DNA from: Lachnospiraceae bacterium
GTDB lineage: Bacteria; Bacillota; Clostridia; Lachnospirales; Lachnospiraceae
Reading direction: 5' to 3'
DNA: 41,766 nt
Assembly (NCBI GenBank): GCA_015056725.1
Contig: SVFS01000018.1
Location: forward strand, 1 to 41,766
Every line of letters begins with the position of its first letter. Position 1 is the first letter of the stretch. Positions 33,973 to 41,766 of the stretch are shown here, piece after piece. The notes beneath the pieces were generated by a model. The model was given only the letters and a program-made list of their open reading frames with translations, did not search any database and was not told the origin of the DNA. The position numbers and the translations under genes were made by a program.

Positions 33973-34827
33973 TTATTCTCCAATTTTCTTCACCGGAATC
34001 TGGATTTCTGACAGCCAATCTTCTTCTCCGTCCTTATTCCACACTCCGTCTATATACACTTCCCGGATATTTCCGCATATTTCATATCCATTTTCTTCAA
34101 TATATTTGAGTACGGATGCATATGTACGCGGAAACTCATTATAGGAACCTTTGTGATAAATACAGGCGGCCTTTGTTTCCGGTAATTCTTTAAACTGAAC
34201 CAATTCAGAATCTTCCTTTTTCGTTTTTACCGCTTCACAGATTTCCACCAGTATCTGCTGTTCCTTATAGCCCGGTTCTAAATACTGCATAAAACAGTAT
34301 TCCGGCAAGGCGCATTCACATCCCAGCCTTTCCATCTCTTCTCCCATCGTCGGCATCAATGTAAAGAGCTCATCATAAGACTCTATTCGCTTTTGCATAG
34401 ACGCAACCGTCACCGCCGGAACATCCTGTATAAGTACCGGTGTTTCCAACATATCCTCATCGCCGCTTAAATAACTGTCTATTACCGCCATCTGACGTGT
34501 CAGTTCAGCGATTTTCATCATAATGTCAGCCTTTTTCTTATGTAAAAATACAGATGTATCGTTTGTCTTATCCAGTTTTTTAATATCTTCAATTGAGAAA
34601 CCTGCACTTTTTAGTGCACTGATTCGATGCAAATCTGACATCTGACTTAAGAAATAATAGCGATAACCATTATCCTCATCTACATAAGCAGGAAGCACCA
34701 ATCCCTGCTCCTCATAAAAGCGTAGTGTTTTAATCGTAATGTGATTCATTTGTGCAAATATTCCGATTTTGTATAAATGATTTTCTGTTTTTGTGTCACA
34801 TGGTTTGTGTTCGTTGTTCATCTTCAT
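33973..34827 (-). CDS. MerR family transcriptional regulator with GyrI-like effector-binding domain
   Basis: A 284-residue regulator. The winged helix (about 19-85) starts with LYKIGIFAQMNHITIKTLRF and has the family YEEQGLV and GYRYY segments; a coiled-coil dimerisation helix follows (about 90-122), then a BmrR/GyrI-like ligand-binding domain from about 130 to the end (VPAVTVASMQKRIESYDELF, ACIYHKGSYNEFPRTYASVL, EVYIDGVWNKDGEEDW). Members sense hydrophobic or cationic drugs and activate promoters with 19-20 bp spacers. AGGAG lies 9 bases upstream of the start. It is the first gene of the pair with the UvrA-like ATPase and has such a promoter in front. Confidence 0.93.
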   Translation of the reverse strand: MKMNNEHKPCDTKTENHLYKIGIFAQMNHITIKTLRFYEEQGLVLPAYVDEDNGYRYYFLSQMSDLHRISALKSAGFSIEDIKKLDKTNDTSVFLHKKKADIMMKIAELTRQMAVIDSYLSGDEDMLETPVLIQDVPAVTVASMQKRIESYDELFTLMPTMGEEMERLGCECALPEYCFMQYLEPGYKEQQILVEICEAVKTKKEDSELVQFKELPETKAACIYHKGSYNEFPRTYASVLKYIEENGYEICGNIREVYIDGVWNKDGEEDWLSEIQIPVKKIGE

Positions 34828-34865
34828 ATATCTTTTCTCCTTTTCTATTATTCTAACCGAAAATC

Positions 34866-34897
34866 ATTCTACAGTCTCCCCTAAAGGTACGAGTCAA
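34866..34897 (-). promoter_or_regulatory. MerR-type long-spacer promoter
   Basis: TTGACT (34897-34892), 20-bp spacer, TAGAAT (34871-34866), with an imperfect dyad centred on CCTTTAGGGG in the spacer. MerR proteins activate such over-long promoters by twisting the DNA, so autoregulation of the merR-uvrA-like operon is expected. Confidence 0.7.
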
Positions 34898-34966
34898 GCA
34901 GTTTTCAACATTTCTTTATTTTAATTTCAAGACATCTGATAGTATTATCTGAAAATGTTAGTATTT

Positions 34967-34974
34967 TTCGACAA
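34967..34974. promoter_or_regulatory. Spo0A-box-like site upstream of the MshEN-CheX-REC gene
   Basis: TTCGACAA (reverse complement TTGTCGAA) is a full match to the Spo0A box core. It lies 72 bases before the ATG at 35047 and about 40 bases upstream of a TATAAT at 35013-35018 that lacks a good -35. Activation by Spo0A is possible, but an 8-base match can arise by chance. Confidence 0.35.
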
Positions 34975-35046
34975 CTTTCAAGAAAAAACTATCATTTTAT
35001 TGTTCATTATTATATAATGTTAAAAAAGTGAGAGGAGACTCCTAAT

Positions 35047-36354
35047 ATGTTTAGTCAATTATTTGGGAAATACTTAGTAGAAAAAGAAATTATCAGTTCT
35101 GATGATTATGCTGCTTCTATCCAGAAACAATTGTCCGTACGTGTAAAGCTTGGAACAATTGCTATCGCAGAAGGATTATTATCAGAAGATGAAGTTGAAA
35201 CAATCAACAAACTCCAGATGCAGTATGATAAACGTTTCGGAGATATTGCTATCGAAAAAGGTCTCCTTACTTCTGGTGAAATTGACGATTTGTTAGAAAA
35301 GCAAGGAAATCCATATATCCAGTTCTTTCAGGCGTTAACAGATTGTACCTCTTTATCCGCTGCAGTCCTTGAAAAGACTCTTTCTGTTTTCCAGAAAGAA
35401 AAAGGCTTTTCTGATGAAGAAATGGATGCCCTGAAAAGCGATAACATTGACGCTTTGATTCCTATTTTTGCTTTTTCAACCAAACCGCATGTAACGGATA
35501 TCGCAGGATTGTTTATCAGAAATATTTATCGTTTTGTAACAAGAGATTTCTATATCGAAAGAATCAAACGTCTCAAAGCGTTTGACTACTGCTATCTCGC
35601 AGGTCAAAACATTCTTGGAAGTGCTACTATTCAGTTGGCTCTTGCTGAAGAAACAGATAATCAGGCTTTTACATTAATTGCTTCTAATTTCTCAGAAGAA
35701 GCTCATGAAACTGTAAGCAATGATACTTTTGACGCTGTATGTGAATTTATCAATGTAAACAGCGGATTATTCGCATCTGAGCTCAGCAAAAACGAAGTTG
35801 ATTTTGATATGGAACCAACTTTCGCATACAAAGACCAGTCTGTTATCGGTGATTTCTATGCATTACCTATCTACATAGAAGGTCGTAAGCTTCATTTGAT
35901 TATTGCTGTGAATTCAGATGTATCCATGGGTAAAATCCCTCACGAATATACATCCGAAGAAAATATCGTATACGATATTTCTACTAATTCTAAAGGCTCT
36001 GTATTAATCGTTGATGACTCGAAAATGTCCAGAAATCTTTTGAAAACATTATTAGAAGATGAAGGTTATTCGGTTATTGCTGAAGCAGGTGACGGCGAGC
36101 AGGCACTTTCTGCATTTAAGCAGTACAGCCCTGACTTAGTTACTCTCGACATTACCATGCCAAAGATGGATGGTATTGAAGCATTGCAGCTTATCTTAAA
36201 AGCAGATCCTTCTGCTAACGTTATTATGATTACTGCAGCAGGTCAGCAGTCCAAGCTCATCAAAGCTTTGAAATACGGTGCAAAGAAATTCATTACAAAA
36301 CCATTTGAAAAAGAAGAAGTTATCGCCAATGTTAACGAAGTAATGAGTAAATAA
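35047..36354 (+). CDS. MshEN-like / CheX-like phosphatase / CheY receiver fusion protein
   Basis: A 435-residue multidomain signalling protein. Residues 34-57 and 63-86 form two tandem 24-residue units beginning KLG and RFG, each with Gly at position 10 and Gln at position 24, separated by 5 residues: the layout of the c-di-GMP-binding MshEN domain, though with degenerate Leu positions. Residues about 148-300 resemble CheX/CheC CheY-P phosphatases, with the catalytic pair Glu233-x2-Asn236. Residues 317-435 are a complete receiver (Asp323, Asp324, phospho-acceptor Asp368, Thr396, Lys418). AGGAG lies 9 bases before the ATG. It stands alone, without chemotaxis genes nearby. Having phosphatase and receiver in one chain suggests self-timed signalling; this is inference. 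Confidence 0.88.
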   Translation: MFSQLFGKYLVEKEIISSDDYAASIQKQLSVRVKLGTIAIAEGLLSEDEVETINKLQMQYDKRFGDIAIEKGLLTSGEIDDLLEKQGNPYIQFFQALTDCTSLSAAVLEKTLSVFQKEKGFSDEEMDALKSDNIDALIPIFAFSTKPHVTDIAGLFIRNIYRFVTRDFYIERIKRLKAFDYCYLAGQNILGSATIQLALAEETDNQAFTLIASNFSEEAHETVSNDTFDAVCEFINVNSGLFASELSKNEVDFDMEPTFAYKDQSVIGDFYALPIYIEGRKLHLIIAVNSDVSMGKIPHEYTSEENIVYDISTNSKGSVLIVDDSKMSRNLLKTLLEDEGYSVIAEAGDGEQALSAFKQYSPDLVTLDITMPKMDGIEALQLILKADPSANVIMITAAGQQSKLIKALKYGAKKFITKPFEKEEVIANVNEVMSK

Positions 36355-36380
36355 TCCGATTGCAAATAAAATATAAAAGC

Positions 36381-36420
36381 AAAAAAAGACCGCGTACAAA
36401 TTTAATTGTACGCGGTTTTC
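36381..36420. terminator. bidirectional intrinsic terminator
   Basis: Perfect 11-bp stem ACCGCGTACAA / TTGTACGCGGT with a 6-base loop, T-rich on both strands. It ends the plus-strand CheX/CheY-like gene and the minus-strand rsgA operon, which converge here. Confidence 0.92.
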
Positions 36421-36429
36421 TACTTTCAC

Positions 36430-37308
36430 TTAGTATTTCTTTTTATTCTTTAATTCTTCATATAATACAGTATAATTCTTATATCGCACCTGGCTGATTT
36501 TTCCTTCTGCAAGTGCATGTTTCACGCCACAATCAGGCTCGCTCACATGTGCACAGCCCCGGAAGCGGCAACTATCCTCATATCGTTCAAATTCCGGATA
36601 ATAGTCTCGCAACTCGTCCTTTTCAATGTCAAACAATTGAAGCGAGCTAAAGCCGGGTGTATCTAGAATATAAGTTTCTTCATCAAGTGCAAACAGTTCC
36701 GAATGTCTGGTTGTATGCTTACCTCTGTCTATCTTTTCACTAATTGCCCCCGTTTCCATAGAAGCCTGCGGATACAGTACATTAATCAGTGACGATTTCC
36801 CAACACCACTTGGTCCCGCCACAGTACTTGTATGTCCCTGAAGGAGTCTTCGGATTTCTTCTACTCCCTCCTCCTTATGCACGCTGATAAACAGCACCTG
36901 ATACCCGCATGTTTCATAGGCATCTCTCAACGCCTGCATCTCTTCTTCTGTTGCGATATCACTTTTATTAAAGCAGATAATACACGGCAGATTCTGCTGG
37001 GACATTTGTATCAGAAAACGGTCCAACAGGTTATAATTCGGGTCAGGCTTTACTATTGCAAAGATAATAACTGCCTGGTCTATATTGGCTACTGCAGGTC
37101 TGATAAGCTTGCTTCTTCTTGGAAGAATTTTTTGAATATTACCTTTACGCTCCTGCGCATCCAATATTTCCAGCTCCACATCATCCCCTACAAGTGGTTT
37201 AATATTTTCCTTTCTGAAGATGCCCTTTGCCTTGCATTCATATATATTCTGGTCTTTTGCATGGACATAATAAAATCCAGCAATTCCTTTTACTATTTTT
37301 CCCTGCAT
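36430..37308 (-). CDS. rsgA: ribosome small subunit-dependent GTPase A
   Basis: GTPase checking late 30S maturation. The 292 residues have an N-terminal OB domain (GIAGFYYVHAKDQNIYECKAKG), circularly permuted GTPase motifs in the order G4 NKSD, G1 GPSGVGKSSLIN, G3 DTPGFSS, and a C-terminal zinc module (CRFRGCAHVSEPDC). It ends the rsmB-rlmN-prpC-pknB-rsgA operon and starts 3 bp after the pknB stop codon, an order well conserved in Firmicutes. Confidence 0.97.
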   Translation of the reverse strand: MQGKIVKGIAGFYYVHAKDQNIYECKAKGIFRKENIKPLVGDDVELEILDAQERKGNIQKILPRRSKLIRPAVANIDQAVIIFAIVKPDPNYNLLDRFLIQMSQQNLPCIICFNKSDIATEEEMQALRDAYETCGYQVLFISVHKEEGVEEIRRLLQGHTSTVAGPSGVGKSSLINVLYPQASMETGAISEKIDRGKHTTRHSELFALDEETYILDTPGFSSLQLFDIEKDELRDYYPEFERYEDSCRFRGCAHVSEPDCGVKHALAEGKISQVRYKNYTVLYEELKNKKKY

Positions 37309-37311
37309 TTA

Positions 37312-39435
37312 TTACGTTTCTTCCTTCGTAAACTGTACAGTTCTTGTCACTGTCTTTTCCGTAGAAGTGCCTTCTGTTACAATCGTTTCGCCTGTTGCCG
37401 GATCTGTTGTTGATACTTCCGGAGTTGTATTTACATATACAAACTGAATCGTTCCTGTTGCCGATTTAATTCCTGTATAATTTACAGCAATCGGGAAAGA
37501 GGACGTTTTTGTGTTTAAAAGCTGTGTGCCATCCTCTGTTGTAATTGTAACAGATACCATCGTTCCGCTTTCGTATTCACTATCCTCTTCTGCTGTCGGT
37601 CCTGTAATACTTCCACTATAGCTATAAGTGGAAATCTTTGCTCCCATGCTGACTTTGATACTGATTCTTGTTCCCGGTTCTACGAAAGAGCCCACTGAAT
37701 AATCCTGATAACATACCTGATCAGCTTCATACTCATCATGATTTACCTGACTTACACTTCCAAGTTCCAGTCCAAGCTCTACAAGTAATGCCATTGCATC
37801 CATTTCGCTCATACCAAGTAAATCCGGCACACGTACTTTAGAATCCTCTGCACCTGTACTTACCGTAATGGTTACGGCTGAACCTTTTGGTGCTTTGCTC
37901 CCTGCTTCCGGATTTTGTGAAATAACACGATTTGCTTCTACTGTAGAAGAAGAGCTTTCTGTCTTATTGACTTCAAAACCGGCTTTTATCAGTTCATTTT
38001 CTGCATCTTCCAATGTCTTTCCTGTAATATCAGGAACTGCGACACCTTCATTTCCCATACTGACGGTAAGTGTGATTTTCATTCCTTCATCCACCATCAT
38101 TCCAGCTTCAATATCGGAACTGATAACAGTCTCTGCATCATACGCGGAAGATTCCACATAATTGATTTTTGTCAGAAGTCCTAAATCTTTCAATTTTTTC
38201 TCTGCAACAGCACGTGACAAGCCTGTTACATCAATCATTTCAACCTGCTTTGTTTCCTCTACAACTTCTGTCTGTTCTGTTTCAGCATCACCGCCCAGAC
38301 GAAACAGTCCCATTGTTTTTCCAACCAAGCTGATTATAATAAGTCCGATAATAACAGCAGCTACAATTGCAAGAATGGTTGTAATTTTTTCCATCCTTGG
38401 ATCATAATCCTCATCATACTCGCTATCGTCTTCATCTTCTATTTCTTCAACATATTGTTGCTTTTTAGCTGCTTTCTTTTCCTTCTTAAGACGGATTGGC
38501 TCATCCATATCGTCTCTTGCCGCAGAGGCTTCTTTAATTTTCCGCATATCCGTTTCCGAAATCATACGGGTAGATGCTTCTCTATCAAGGTCCACCACTT
38601 TTACAAAATCTTCATCCGGCATCTTAAGCGAAAGCTTCAAATCTTCTATCAATTCCGGCATAGACTGATAACGTCTGTCAGGACTCTTCTGACAACATTT
38701 CATAACAATCTGTTCTACACTGACCGGAATTTCTTCCACATACTCACGTAATGTAGGAAGCTCTTCCTGAATGTGTTTAATCGCAATCGCTACCGTTGTC
38801 TCTCCATTAAACGGTACACGGCCTGTCAGCATTTCAAACATCGTGATACCAAGCGAATAAATGTCGCTCTTTTCATCACTATATCCGCCTCTTGCCTGTT
38901 CAGGAGAAGTATAATGTACACTTCCCATTACATTACTGGTAATGGTATTACTTGTAGCAGCCTTTGCAATACCAAAGTCTGTTACTTTTACTTTTCCTTC
39001 TTTGGAAATAATAATATTCTGCGGTTTAATATCTCTGTGAATAATATGATTGTTATGCGCTGCTTCAATACCGAGAGAAATCTGAATCGCAATACTGATA
39101 GCTTCCTTTACGGAAATTCTTGCTTTCTTCTCAATGTAGCGTTTTAGGGTAATCCCTTCCACAAGCTCCATAACAATATAATGAATACCGTTTTCTTCCC
39201 CTACATCATATACATTAACGATATTGGGATGCATCAGTCCTGCTGCCGCTTGTGCTTCTGTACGGAATTTAGATACAAAATTGCTGTTTTCACTAAACTC
39301 CTGTTTCAGTACTTTTACCGCTACTAATCTATTTAATTTATGGCATTTCGCCTTATATACATCTGACATGCCGCCGGTACCGATTTTTTCCAGTATCTCA
39401 TAGCGGTCACCTATCATCATACCAATTTTAATCAT
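37312..39435 (-). CDS. pknB: Stk1/PrkC family PASTA Ser/Thr protein kinase
   Basis: Membrane kinase sensing muropeptides or lipid II. About 707 residues from MIKIGMMIGDRYEIL. The kinase domain (about 10-270) has GTGGMSDVYKA, the VAVKVLK lysine, HRDIKPQNI, DFGIAKA and the activation-loop SVHYTSPEQARGG. A charged juxtamembrane linker, one transmembrane helix at about 350-372 and three PASTA repeats (opening IDVTGLSRAVAEKKL, VPDITGKTLEDAENEL, VPDLLGMSEMDAMALL) follow, then a Thr-rich C-terminal domain of about 120 residues. The ATG at 39435 has GAGGTGG 4-5 bases upstream and overlaps the prpC end by 8 bp; an in-frame ATG at 39462 lies inside prpC. Confidence 0.97.
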   Translation of the reverse strand: MIKIGMMIGDRYEILEKIGTGGMSDVYKAKCHKLNRLVAVKVLKQEFSENSNFVSKFRTEAQAAAGLMHPNIVNVYDVGEENGIHYIVMELVEGITLKRYIEKKARISVKEAISIAIQISLGIEAAHNNHIIHRDIKPQNIIISKEGKVKVTDFGIAKAATSNTITSNVMGSVHYTSPEQARGGYSDEKSDIYSLGITMFEMLTGRVPFNGETTVAIAIKHIQEELPTLREYVEEIPVSVEQIVMKCCQKSPDRRYQSMPELIEDLKLSLKMPDEDFVKVVDLDREASTRMISETDMRKIKEASAARDDMDEPIRLKKEKKAAKKQQYVEEIEDEDDSEYDEDYDPRMEKITTILAIVAAVIIGLIIISLVGKTMGLFRLGGDAETEQTEVVEETKQVEMIDVTGLSRAVAEKKLKDLGLLTKINYVESSAYDAETVISSDIEAGMMVDEGMKITLTVSMGNEGVAVPDITGKTLEDAENELIKAGFEVNKTESSSSTVEANRVISQNPEAGSKAPKGSAVTITVSTGAEDSKVRVPDLLGMSEMDAMALLVELGLELGSVSQVNHDEYEADQVCYQDYSVGSFVEPGTRISIKVSMGAKISTYSYSGSITGPTAEEDSEYESGTMVSVTITTEDGTQLLNTKTSSFPIAVNYTGIKSATGTIQFVYVNTTPEVSTTDPATGETIVTEGTSTEKTVTRTVQFTKEET

Positions 39436-40177
39436 GTTCCACCTCATTTGCGAACGGCTCAATAATAATCAGGGAAATATTATCTCTTCCGCCATTTTGA
39501 TTGGCTGCTCTGACCAATGCCTCCGCTTTCTCAGTGATGTCTCTTTGAGCACAAGCTATCATTCTGATTTCTTCGTCTTCAAGCATATTGCTCAGCCCAT
39601 CTGAACACATCAAAATTACGTCATCTTTTTTCAGTTCAATATCAAAAAAATCAGGAACAACAAAATTCGTTACGCCGACAGCTCTTGTAATTACATTTTT
39701 TCTCGGATGTGTTCTTGCACTCTCTCTGTCAAGTCCACCCATGCGTACCATCTCTTCTACTAACGAATGATCTGTTGTAATCTGTGTAATAGTCTTTCCA
39801 TTTATGATATAAAGCCGGCTGTCACCTACATTTGCTACCTTCATATGTTTTCCATAAATTGTTGCAGCAACAACCGTCGTACCCATGCCTTCCATATCTA
39901 CGTTGGTATGCGATAAGGTATATATATCATCACTTGCTTTCATAATCGCTTTTTTTAAAATATGCTCCGGATTCTGCTCATGTGATTCTCTTGCTTCCTC
40001 ACAAATTGTATCTACCGCATATCTGGATGCATAATCGCCAGCCTTATGGCCTCCCATGCCGTCGGCCAGCAAAAACAGATTGGGCAAATTCCCAATCGGC
40101 AATTCAGAAGTATACACTACGTCTTGATTCAATTGTCTGATTTTTCCTGTATCGGACAGGGATGCTGTCTTTATCAA
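39428..40177 (-). CDS. prpC: Stp1/PrpC family PP2C-type Ser/Thr phosphatase
   Basis: Metal-dependent phosphatase that reverses the partner PASTA kinase. The 249 residues show LSDTGKIRQLNQDVVY, the metal motif LADGMGGHKAGDYAS, GMGTTVVAATI, VANVGDSRLY, DHSLVEEMVRMG, MCSDGLSNMLED and GGRDNISLIII, covering the PP2C metal-binding aspartates. Its start overlaps the rlmN stop by 4 bp and its end overlaps pknB by 8 bp, so phosphatase and kinase are translated together. Confidence 0.97.
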   Translation of the reverse strand: MIKTASLSDTGKIRQLNQDVVYTSELPIGNLPNLFLLADGMGGHKAGDYASRYAVDTICEEARESHEQNPEHILKKAIMKASDDIYTLSHTNVDMEGMGTTVVAATIYGKHMKVANVGDSRLYIINGKTITQITTDHSLVEEMVRMGGLDRESARTHPRKNVITRAVGVTNFVVPDFFDIELKKDDVILMCSDGLSNMLEDEEIRMIACAQRDITEKAEALVRAANQNGGRDNISLIIIEPFANEVEHD

Positions 40178-41217
40178 CGTTCTGCTCCTTCTATATGACG
40201 TCTTCGAAGCTGCCCGCAGGCACCATCGATATCACGTCCCATTTCTCTACGTATTGTAACATTTATACGGTTTTTTTCAAGTTTATTTTGGAACGCCTGA
40301 ATGCATTGCTTTTCGGATTCCACATAATCTCTTTCCTTAATCGGATTAACCGGTATCAGATTCACATGACAGTTTAATGGTCTTGCAAGCTTTACAAGTC
40401 CTTCTGCATCTGCCTGTGTATCATTCACACCACCGACAAGGGAATACTCAAATGTGATTCTTCTGCCTGTCTGTTCAAAATAGTATCGGCACGCCTCCAT
40501 CAATTCACTAATGCTGTACTTATTTGCAATGGGCATTAGTTCCTTCCGTTTTTCATCTGTAACAGCATGTAACGAAAGTGCCAGAGTAATCTGGAATTTT
40601 TCATCTGCAAGTTTCTTCATATTCGGTACAATACCGCATGTAGAAACCGTAATATTTCTCTGACTGATATTTAGGCCTTTTTCATCCGTTATCATACGGA
40701 CAAATTTTACCAGATTGTCATAATTATCCATCGGTTCTCCGGTGCCCATTACAACTATGTTGGACACTCTTTCTCCGATATCTCTTGTAATGCCGTATAT
40801 CTGCTCAAGCATTTCAGCTGGAGTCAGATTTCTCACAAGACCATCCAGTGTAGATGCACAAAAACGGCATCCCATACGGCAACCGACCTGCGACGAAATA
40901 CAGACTGAGTTACCATGCTTATACCGCATTAGTACACTTTCCACAACATTCCCGTCAGACAGACCAAACAAATACTTCCTTGTTCCATCTATCTTTGACT
41001 CCTGCATTGTTACCTTGGATAACACAGTCAATTCAAAATGCTCTCTGCATTTTTCCTGTAATGCCTTAGAAAGATTTGTCATCTCCGAAAAATCCTTCGC
41101 CAATTTTACATGGAGCCATTCATATAATTGTTTTGCCCGAAACTTTTTCTCCCCGATTTTTTCCATTTCACGTTCCAGTTCGGAACATGTCAGGGATTTT
41201 ATATCAATCAAATTCAT
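40174..41217 (-). CDS. rlmN: 23S rRNA (adenine(2503)-C(2))-methyltransferase
   Basis: Radical SAM enzyme methylating A2503 in the peptidyl-transferase centre (and tRNA A37 in some bacteria). The 347 residues carry the cluster motif C113-x3-C117-x2-C120 (CRMGCRFC), the VVMGTGEPMDNYDN segment, SLHAVTDEKR and the mechanistic second Cys in DIDGACGQLR near the C-terminus. It lies 40 bp after rsmB. A Cfr-type resistance enzyme is unlikely given the operon context. Confidence 0.96.
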   Translation of the reverse strand: MNLIDIKSLTCSELEREMEKIGEKKFRAKQLYEWLHVKLAKDFSEMTNLSKALQEKCREHFELTVLSKVTMQESKIDGTRKYLFGLSDGNVVESVLMRYKHGNSVCISSQVGCRMGCRFCASTLDGLVRNLTPAEMLEQIYGITRDIGERVSNIVVMGTGEPMDNYDNLVKFVRMITDEKGLNISQRNITVSTCGIVPNMKKLADEKFQITLALSLHAVTDEKRKELMPIANKYSISELMEACRYYFEQTGRRITFEYSLVGGVNDTQADAEGLVKLARPLNCHVNLIPVNPIKERDYVESEKQCIQAFQNKLEKNRINVTIRREMGRDIDGACGQLRRRHIEGAER

Positions 41218-41257
41218 ATATTATCCTAAATATTCTTCTTTTTCTTTTGTATCCGTT

Positions 41258-41766
41258 CTAGGCTTTCCGTCTTAATCTTGCAAGGAAAAAGCCATCCCAG
41301 TGTGCTTGTGGATACAGCTGTAACATTCCTTTTTCAGACTGTTCATTTTGAAGTCCACTTGGCAGATACGGATTAAGACTTTCCAATTCGAATGGAAAAT
41401 TGTCTACAATCCAGGCTACCTGCTCTTCATTTTCTGCTTTTCGTACGGTACAGGTACTGTACATAAGTGTTCCACCCGGTTTTACATAATCAAAACTGGC
41501 TTTTATAATCTCTCTTTGAAGCTGTACAATTTCCGAAAGGCTTTCAGGGGTTACATGATATTTAATATCACGCTTCTTTCCCATAATACCAAGCCCGGAG
41601 CATGGTACATCCAGATATACTACATCGGCCTTTTGCCGCATGGAATCATCCGTTTCTCTTGCATCCCATACAAGAGTAGACGTCTTCGTCCCATTTGCCC
41701 GGATTCTTTCAAACCCCTGCGCTATCATGTCTACTTTATATTCTGATACGTCCCTGGACTGTAATG
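41258..41766 (-). CDS. rsmB: 16S rRNA (cytosine(967)-C(5))-methyltransferase, C-terminal part (5' end outside window)
   Basis: The visible 169 codons of a SAM-dependent RNA m5C methyltransferase; the reading frame runs to the right edge without a stop and the true start lies beyond it. The sequence shows DARETDDSMRQKADVVYLD, the PCSGLG motif (VPCSGLGIMGKKRDI), YVKPGGTLMYSTCTV with the nucleophilic Cys of the STCT motif, and the C-terminal HWDGFFLARLRRK. RsmB rather than another NSUN-type enzyme is inferred from the operon position before rlmN. The N-terminal NusB-like domain is not visible. Confidence 0.93.
   Translation of the reverse strand, partial: LQSRDVSEYKVDMIAQGFERIRANGTKTSTLVWDARETDDSMRQKADVVYLDVPCSGLGIMGKKRDIKYHVTPESLSEIVQLQREIIKASFDYVKPGGTLMYSTCTVRKAENEEQVAWIVDNFPFELESLNPYLPSGLQNEQSEKGMLQLYPQAHWDGFFLARLRRKA

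Noticed and set aside
37312-39435. PASTA-kinase tail as a possible frameshifted fusion
   Set aside because: The frame is continuous and the Thr-rich segment after the PASTA repeats has uniform codon use; tails of this kind occur in clostridial homologues.
40174-41217. rlmN as a Cfr-type resistance methyltransferase
   Set aside because: It sits in the conserved rsmB-rlmN-prpC-pknB-rsgA housekeeping operon and has the ordinary RlmN length and motifs.

Overview
The window looks like chromosomal DNA of a low-GC, endospore-forming member of the Clostridia, most probably Lachnospiraceae. The evidence is a dcw cell-wall/division cluster running into spoIIGA-sigE with sigG alongside, a YlmC/YmxH protein, a DUF5688-type protein, PASTA-kinase/PP2C signalling genes and AT-rich codon usage. 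Nearly all genes lie on the minus strand; only sigG and a CheX-CheY-like fusion gene lie on the plus strand.

Right-hand housekeeping block, read in transcription order (41.8 to 36.4 kb, minus): rsmB (cut by the window edge), rlmN, prpC, pknB and rsgA form a tight overlapping operon for rRNA modification, Ser/Thr phospho-signalling and 30S maturation. At 35.0-36.35 kb a plus-strand gene fuses an MshEN-like repeat, a CheX-type phosphatase domain and a CheY receiver. At 31.6-34.9 kb a MerR/GyrI-like regulator and a short UvrA-type ABC ATPase form a pair behind a MerR-style long-spacer promoter.

Accessory region (25.6-31.5 kb): a class III-like Fic protein, two unknown membrane proteins (one with a zinc ribbon), a broken AbiEi antitoxin, a frameshifted AbiH gene, a PD-(D/E)XK nuclease with a RAMA-like tail and a small unknown protein. 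It is very AT-rich, contains gene remnants and looks like a partly decayed defence island. A structured intergenic repeat lies at its left edge.

Core block (25.4 to 7.6 kb, minus): ychF-lgt; then mraZ-rsmH-ftsL-two class B PBPs-mraY-murD-ftsW/spoVE-divIB, with a sigma-A promoter and a four-repeat MraZ operator in front of mraZ. ftsZ has its own promoter. spoIIGA-sigE follows behind a promoter resembling the Spo0A-dependent spoIIG promoter. A 7-TM unknown protein, convergent with sigG, and ylmC complete the sporulation neighbourhood. murE, murF, murG, murB and ftsA are absent from the cluster.

Left block (7.5 to 0 kb, minus): nrdR with a consensus sigma-A promoter, a small 2-TM protein, an unknown protein behind a near-perfect sigma-28 (flagellar-type) promoter, yqeG-aroE-aroK-aroQ (shikimate pathway), efp, a DUF5688 protein, tRNA-Arg(CCG), an SH3b membrane protein and the start of a Gfo/Idh/MocA oxidoreductase that leaves the window. 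Several starts were moved from the longest reading frame to codons with a proper Shine-Dalgarno, including TTG starts for ftsZ and ftsW. The most unusual items are the sigma-28-driven unknown gene, the MshEN-CheX-REC fusion, the AT-repeat frameshift in abiH, a KTA motif replacing KTG in one PBP, and a repeat element that supplies that PBP's stop codon.
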